Below, in pieces: positions 57,701 through 64,000 of a stretch of 64,000 bases of DNA. Source of the stretch: Palaemon carinicauda (lineage: Eukaryota > Arthropoda > Malacostraca > Decapoda > Palaemonidae). Numbering within the stretch: position 1 is the stretch's first letter; each line of letters opens with the position of its first letter. The stretch spans positions 84,048,152 through 84,112,151 of the forward strand of contig NC_090750.1 in NCBI RefSeq assembly GCF_036898095.1, written 5' to 3'. The notes beneath the pieces were generated by a model. The model was not told the DNA's origin. It worked only from the letters and a program-made list of their open reading frames with translations, and did not search any database. Position numbers and translations under genes: made by a program.

Positions 57701-58015
57701 AATTGTGTATCATAGCTTTCATTGTTTTGTATATACTGATTTTTCATTTTAGTCTATGCTCTACTTTGGTAAAGTTAAATGTTTTCATATAGGTTGCACA
57801 TCATTATACTTTGTAACATGAATAGTTAAAATCTGTTTTGTAGTGAGGCTGTTTCTTGACAATATATAATGACTTAAGATATCTGACTAGATATCTAATA
57901 TTTTCCATTTCACACACTTCAGGTATTGTTGCTGGTTGCTGTCCAACTACTCATCCACTAAAGAACATCCAAAGATGCCTATTGACGACTAAAAAGTAAG
58001 TGAATTTAAAATATA

Positions 58016-58016
<1 letters not shown>
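54720..58016 (+). other. AT-rich region with several candidate short exons
   Basis: No long frame. Four short segments have good acceptor and donor sites: 54900-54919 (after T-tract GCAG, before GTATGT), 56430-56471 (before GTAAGT), 57183-57268 (before GTAAGT) and 57923-57995 (before GTAAGT). The first, third and fourth are in phase and would encode about 47 residues from ATG at 54901 to TAA, ending in a hydrophobic stretch YVLLLVAVQLLIH. This could be chance, a noncoding RNA or a small gene. Confidence 0.25.
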
Positions 58017-58082
<66 letters not shown>

Positions 58083-58092
58083 TTATATATAT
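58017..58092. repeat. (TA)n microsatellite
   Basis: About 75 bp of TA with a single TATGTA interruption, followed by CATA units to about 58165. Confidence 0.95.
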
Positions 58093-58370
58093 GTAATTGC
58101 CTTCATACAAATACACAAATATATATACATACATACATACGTACATATATACATACATACATACATGTTTTATTATGTGCATTTCTTTCCTTCCATTCCA
58201 TATCTATGTGAGGAATTTTACTATCCTCTGTTCGTTTTGAACTGAATCAAAGATGTTTCCTGAAAAGCAAGATAAGAGGATAATTGCCACGACCATTGTA
58301 TAGGCTCTAAAAATGAAGTTCGTGTGCAGAAAACGTACAAACTATATACGTTTGCAAATTTCATCAGCAG

Positions 58371-58682
58371 TATGTGAGGGTGCGTAGAAATCACAATAGT
58401 TAAAAGGGGGCTCATGCCTGGCAGAGGCATGGGACAGGATGGTGTCCTAGAGACTGAACAGTTACATCTATGATCAGCGCTCAATCTCCCTCTCCATCAG
58501 CCTTGGACCAGGTAGGCCCAGGTAATGGCTGCTGATGATTCAATAGGTAGATCTATATGCTTCCCCAAACCCTGTCGCATCCGTTACTTACAAAGACAGT
58601 GAAGTTGCAGATACTACTAGAAACTATTGAGCTTCAGTGGGGCTCGAACTCCCGTCCAACAGATTGTGAGGCAGGGACGTTT
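58371..58682 (-). repeat. tRNA-derived SINE, copy 1
   Basis: On the - strand ACGGGAGTTCGAGCCCCA contains a B-box match (GTTCGAGCC) near its start, and the body ends with CCTCTGCCAGGCATGAGCCC. The same layout recurs at 62150-62430. Confidence 0.75.
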
Positions 58683-58864
58683 GAAGAGTTGGTATGCGAT
58701 GAACCTAAAAAATGTGTTATAGCCATGAAAGGAAATATGAACACTTGGATCTATTACTTTCGTCATCTGGGTAACGTCATCGGACTCGCAGTGTATGTCC
58801 GATGATGTCACTAATGATAGTAACTCCATAGAAATTTTAAAACCTTTGCTTTTATGGCCATTAC

Positions 58865-58865
58865 G

Positions 58866-58938
<73 letters not shown>

Positions 58939-58962
58939 TTGTGTGTGTATATACAAAAATTA

Positions 58963-59022
<60 letters not shown>

Positions 59023-59034
59023 TTATTTTTGTAT

Positions 59035-59106
<72 letters not shown>
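58865..59106. repeat. Compound (CA)n(TA)n microsatellite with mirror-like layout
   Basis: (CA)n at 58865-58886, (TA)n to 58935, a TGTGTGTATATAC bridge, (TA)n at 58967-59016, a short link, (CA)n at 59035-59058 and (TA)n to 59106. Confidence 0.95.
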
Positions 59107-59109
<3 letters not shown>

Positions 59110-60017
59110 AATTCACAGGTTAATGCATGAAATGATATGCATATGGAATTGGATTAACGTGTAGAATAATGATAATGGAATGATCATGATGAATTCATTT
59201 GCAGCTACTTACGCAAGTTAAACCGAACTTGACCGGTTACTTGAATTGAACGCACAGAAGTATATTTCTTTTCCATTATGAATTGTTCTTTGTTCATCAA
59301 GGCAGGATGCCATTATGCCTACGGAGCAGGGGCTAAAAATCAAATGATAAATAGATAAGTAAAAATGATTAGCCCTTATATTGCAAACCTTTCATATAAA
59401 GCGGTCGTAAATTAAAGATGAAATATCCCTCTGGTTCATCGCTATTTTCTGATACGTCAGAGAGGCGAGTTTTCAATTCTATCCAATAGATTTTCGACCT
59501 TGGGTGAGTGTTAAAGTGGCTAGGTCACCCACGCCATGAGGCCCTTGGGTTCATGGGGAGCGGGTGGTTGGCTTTTGATGGGCCCGGTGGATGGTTGTCA
59601 CGTGACACCCTCCACAGGAGGAACTTGAACGGGATGTTGTGCAGCGATCCCAGGGGTGCTGTAGCTACAAGTTGTAGCCGACGGTAATGGGCGATCCTAA
59701 AACAGCTTGTTAGTCTACAGATGCTTGTCCTTAAGCATTCGCTTGTTGGCTGTCTTGAATGATTTTGAGTGGTTCTTGGGTATATAAAAAAAATAGTTTC
59801 TTTATGCGTCTCTTGTTTCTCCTGCATAAGTGGGTGGTTTTATTTATTTTGTTAATAAGAGGACGAAAAAGAGAAATTTTTTTTTCCCAATGTTGGTTTT
59901 GTAACCGGCAACTAGAGATAGGAATTTTGTTGTGCTGGTTGGATTGTTGAACTCTTGTTTTATATTGCTAAAGAAATATTATTAATACAAAGATTTGGAT
60001 GTTGAGGAGACAGTACC
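59107..60017. other. Noncoding DNA with a GC-rich patch
   Basis: 59520-59760 is GC-richer (CACGCCATGAGGCCCTTGGG ... GTTGTAGCCGACGG) and unlike its AT-rich surroundings. The 100-residue - strand frame there has no recognisable motif. It is probably another repeat. Confidence 0.4.
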
Positions 60018-60215
60018 GTCTTCGACTTAAAATCATACTTTTGAGTTTAGTTGGGACTCAACTTAATGCCCCACAATTTACACCATATACTAAATTTAGC
60101 TTGATCTCTAAGGGATTCGGCAACCATAGGTATATATTCAGGAGATGGGATTGAAATAAAAAGAGTAGCATCATCTGCATATGCAGTTCAGGGTTTTGAT
60201 TTTGCGTGAACTTTC
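60018..60215 (-). pseudogene. LINE reverse transcriptase remnant with YADD box
   Basis: On the - strand one frame gives TAYADDATLFISIPSPEY, then VAESLRDQAKFSIWCKLWG and IKLSPN followed by a stop. YADD is the RT catalytic box. The order and the WGxKLxPxxTQ segment match the + strand remnant at 27730-28603. A 40-bp duplication (TTGCGTGAACTTTCAAGACA, TTGCATGAACTTTTAAGACA) adjoins at 60200-60275. Confidence 0.7.
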
Positions 60216-60535
60216 AAGACATCCTATTATGACTTTGTTTTTGCATGAACTTTTAAGACATCCTATTATGACACGATATTTCACATAAGATGGGAAATGT
60301 CTGGCAATAGAATTTGTGTACGACGTAGTCATGGTTACGCTGGCCTTGATGTTGAATGTGAGAAATTGATACTGTTAAAAAGGTTAAGTTTAGTGCTTAA
60401 CTCATTGGCATTTGACTATTCTTGCCCCTATGTTGCTGAGGGAATGCCAGCCAAACCCCTGTACAAGAATTGTAGTTTTTTAATATTTTTACGGGGGTCG
60501 GTTATTTGTGGTTTGTTGGCAGTTGTAGTATGACA

Positions 60536-60647
<112 letters not shown>

Positions 60648-60879
60648 TTTCGAAATATCAAAATCAGCGTGATGCACACCAAGTCCTGTAATTTGGAAGA
60701 AGCAATCAGTGTCTCTTCCTCGAGTGAATTCTGCTCTTAATTTAAGGGTATTCAAATCACCCTATTCAGTCGCTCAGTGTTTAACCGAAATTCGTTTGAC
60801 AACTCCGTGTAGTTTGTTGGAATCATTTGGTTGATTACTTGTTTTTTCTATTTTTTTATTAATTTGTTTTGCTTATTTG

Positions 60880-61345
<466 letters not shown>

Positions 61346-62149
61346 TTTTAATCTAGGAGGAAATTAGCTTCCAAAAAAAGAGGATTTTAACTAAATGTTC
61401 TGTTTACATGTCTGTGGATGGAAAGAAGTTATATTTTTTTCCTTCTGCTCTCTTGCTGTTGCAACCTTGGTAAATATTTCTTTTTTTTTTCGGCATGATG
61501 ACCATCATTATGATTATGATGTTTTGGGGATATGAGTGACTAAGTGTGCCTCATGGGTAACATACGTTCCTCCACCAGTTAATTTACATTGTCAGGTCTC
61601 TTGTTTTTCCACTTTCAACGTTCTGTATTCTCATTTATAAAAGTTTGGTATCGTCTGACAGCTTCTTTCTATCTAAAGATCTCGCACTAAAGCGTGCATT
61701 ATATTTACTGTTTTCTCTTCCCTCAAGGCATTATACCTCATTATTTTTGGTGAAATTCTTAATTTAAAATACTGCACATAGCTTTTGTACTTCATAAATT
61801 CCGTTTTGTCACCATTCTATGGTCTACAATTTTTATGACTGCTTCACCATCTGGTGGCATTAAACAATTATGTCCATCCATGTATTTCGTCGCTCTGTCT
61901 GTCTAGTCTAGTCTAAGTCTTAAATGCTTACATGTCTGTCCTTCCACCTGCTAAGGTTAAATGTTTTCCCCGTGGTATTTCTTTAACTGTTGCTATAACT
62001 TTTGGGCTAGATGAGAAAGACTTGACGTTTAATGAAGTTTGTGTGTAGGAGGTCAAGGTCATAAATATAGTTCAGAGGTCAGGTGGAAACGACCCTCGGC
62101 CATAACTTCTGAAATGTATGGTAGACTTCATAATTGCCGTACATGAAGG
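61346..62149. other. Noncoding AT-rich DNA
   Basis: No supported frame or known repeat recognised. Confidence 0.5.
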
Positions 62150-62430
62150 TTTAAGGGCAGCTCATGAATGGCAAAGGCAAGGGACAGTGACATTGCCCTA
62201 TCAAGCAGGACGATGCCCTAGAGATTGACCATATATACATATGATCAGCGTCCGAGCCCCCCTCTCCAACTAAGCTAGGATCAAGGAGAGCCAGGCTCCC
62301 CAAAACCCCCTCCTTAGCTCACAAGGATGGTGAGGTTGCAGCGACTAAAGAAACACTAACGAGTTTGAGTGGGAATTGAACCCCAGTCGAGAGTTCACCA
62401 GTCAGGGACGTTACCACGGCGCCCTATGAG
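62150..62430 (-). repeat. tRNA-derived SINE, copy 2
   Basis: On the - strand it begins GGCGCCGTGGTAACGTCCCTG (A-box-like TGGTAACGTCC) and has GGGGTTCAATTCCC as B box about 30 bp on. The body matches 58371-58682 (GAGGGGGG..., CTAGGGCATCGTC, CCTTTGCCATTCATGAG). Confidence 0.8.
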
Positions 62431-63425
62431 CAAGGGTTATTGGAAAAACCAAAGTATTCTTGATAAAAAGGTGTTAGATCTTTATAAAATTTTGGGATTT
62501 ACGTTTTGTAATGTTTAATTGTGGTTCTTCTCTTTCCCACCCATCCACATTACGTCAAGTCCTCAGAGGATTAATAATCAATTTAATCAATTTTCCTTGG
62601 GTAGTCCACTGCCTATGTTATTACATAGATGCTGTAGACTAATATTGTTTTGAGCACTTTCTTGCAATTTAATATCCTTTATTTTCATTATGTCATGCAC
62701 TAGTTTTTTCCCCACAAGAAAGTCATATTTTGCAAAAGACATCATATATTACCAGAGTTTTTCAGTTATTACTTTTAACTAACGCTTTCGTGTTTCAAGG
62801 AGATTGTAATTTAATTTTGTTAGAAAAATTATCTTTTGTTTTAATATGCAAGAAAATGTGATCTGAGGTTTATGCTCAATGAATTGTACTATGGAGTACA
62901 TCATTACATATGAATTTACTCACGCTACTCTAGCTTATCTGTTATCTTTAAGATAAAGTTGGAATTTTATTTTGTTTGTTCGGTAAGATGAAGTATGATA
63001 ATGATCATTAAAAATATAGATAATAATATTTGGATATTTTATATTTGTTTGGTAAGATGAAGTTTGATGATAAGTAAAAATATAGATATTAATATTATAA
63101 TATTTTTATAACTAAACGAATTTTTTTAACGTCCTTATTAATTCATGCATTCTGTAAATCTTCGTGCGTTTCATCCTAATTCATACCTCAGTATGCTATC
63201 TCAGTCCCCACTGAAATTGCGTGTCGAAATTAAATCTATTTGTTACCTCACAAATCATTCTATTCACCTTACTCCACTAAGCAAATCTCAGTGTACAAAG
63301 GGGAAAAAAATAGCCGTGTCCTTCTACTTGCGAGATCGCTGACAGAAATCTATGTACATGTTCCATAAATCTTTTTTTGCATCGCCAAATGCAAAGTTGT
63401 ACGTGTAAAAAAGGCGTCTGGTGGG

Positions 63426-63428
<3 letters not shown>
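62431..63428. other. Noncoding AT-rich DNA
   Basis: A short diverged duplication lies at 62978-63085 (GGTAAGATGAAGT(A/T)TGAT). No gene seen. Confidence 0.5.

Positions 63429-63490
<62 letters not shown>
63429..63490. repeat. (GA)n microsatellite
   Basis: About 62 bp of uninterrupted GA. A 13-base G tract lies nearby at 63587-63599. Confidence 0.95.
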
Positions 63491-63492
<2 letters not shown>

Positions 63493-63678
63493 ATAAAGTG
63501 ATTTATTAGTTGTCTCTGTTCTCATGCTGTCATTTGTTATGGTTTCCTGATTTATGCGTTGTGTGGATCATTTAGGTCATGGAAATGGGGGGGGGGGGGA
63601 GTGGAAGCCAGATACAGTGTCTTAACATTTTCGTGAAAATTCACACAGCTATGCCCTGATGTCTTTAAAATATCGTCG

Positions 63679-63681
<3 letters not shown>

Positions 63682-63763
<82 letters not shown>
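63682..63763. repeat. (CT)n(TA)n compound microsatellite
   Basis: About 50 bp of CT run directly into about 31 bp of TA. Confidence 0.95.
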
Positions 63764-63768
<5 letters not shown>

Positions 63769-63839
63769 GTATATATAATATATATATAAATGAATGAATA
63801 TCCCTTTCTGAGTGGGGATAACTTAATGCTGTGAAAAGG

Positions 63840-64000
63840 TTTGTTTGTCGCCTTGATCAGCAAAGCATTACTAGGTTGGTTTGCTGTGAGCGATCAGACA
63901 AGTCTCCCTCCATCACAAATCCGCAGTGGCCAGGTTGGTGATGAAAGTGGCAGAACCCCAGACATCAATAAGGACAAGGCTGAAGCCTTTGTCCTGCAGT
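63840..64000. repeat. Probable interspersed repeat running off the window
   Basis: GC-richer sequence with AGCGATCAGACAAGTCTCCC, distinct from its AT-rich surroundings. No frame can be assigned; it is cut by the window edge. Confidence 0.3.

Noticed and set aside
58617..59130. Long frames of Tyr-Ile or His-Thr repeats on both strands
   Set aside because: They are translations of the TA and CA microsatellites; the same holds for frames at 58000-58245, 60428-60691, 61107-61356 and 63277-63863.

Overview
The window looks like nuclear DNA of an arthropod, most likely a decapod crustacean. This is inferred from the abundance of DIRS-type tyrosine-recombinase retrotransposons, the long dinucleotide microsatellites, the mix of hAT, Harbinger, Tigger and LINE copies, and a host gene with large repeat-filled introns. 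No species can be named from the sequence alone.

The only host protein gene I can support well is on the + strand. Three exons (15701-16780, 26698-27022, 31401-31840) have consensus splice sites and matching phases. Joined, they encode at least 614 residues of an RNF4/degringolade-type SUMO-targeted ubiquitin ligase: an acidic N-terminal region with a cluster of SUMO-interacting motifs (SIMs), an Arg-rich linker and a C-terminal C3HC4 RING ending in a YHPLFI tail. The first exon was not found. The N-terminal region has four tandem 20-residue repeats, each opening with S-V-K-x-E, a SUMO acceptor consensus. Intron 1 (9.9 kb) and intron 2 (4.4 kb) are largely mobile DNA.

Most of the rest is transposons. 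1-9290: two DIRS copies from different subfamilies, with a 137-bp minisatellite in the second. 9291-10867: a broken PIF/Harbinger element abutting the second DIRS. 11085-14836: a DIRS copy with gag and RT. 16918-26395 (intron 1): DIRS pieces, one split by a decayed hAT with a perfect 8-bp target duplication. 27730-30025 (intron 2): a LINE remnant, a DIRS left end and an interspersed repeat. 33700-37900: DIRS ends, a 5'-truncated LINE on the - strand with an 11-bp target duplication, and a Ty3/Gypsy gag remnant. 41131-42386: an interspersed repeat and an exact 434-bp tandem duplication. 45313-53800: DIRS fragments, a 5S rRNA-derived fragment and a nearly intact Charlie8/GTF2IRD2-like hAT with TIRs and an 8-bp target duplication. 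53848-54200: the C-terminus of a Tigger transposase.

54.7-58.0 kb is AT-rich with several short candidate exons, speculative as a small gene or lncRNA. 58-64 kb is dominated by TA, CA, CT and GA microsatellites, two copies of a tRNA-derived SINE and a LINE RT remnant.

The transposon genes do not act together as a system. The layers record successive insertions (hAT into DIRS, LINE into an older repeat, DIRS against Harbinger). All coordinates of decayed elements are approximate except where TIRs and target duplications fix them.
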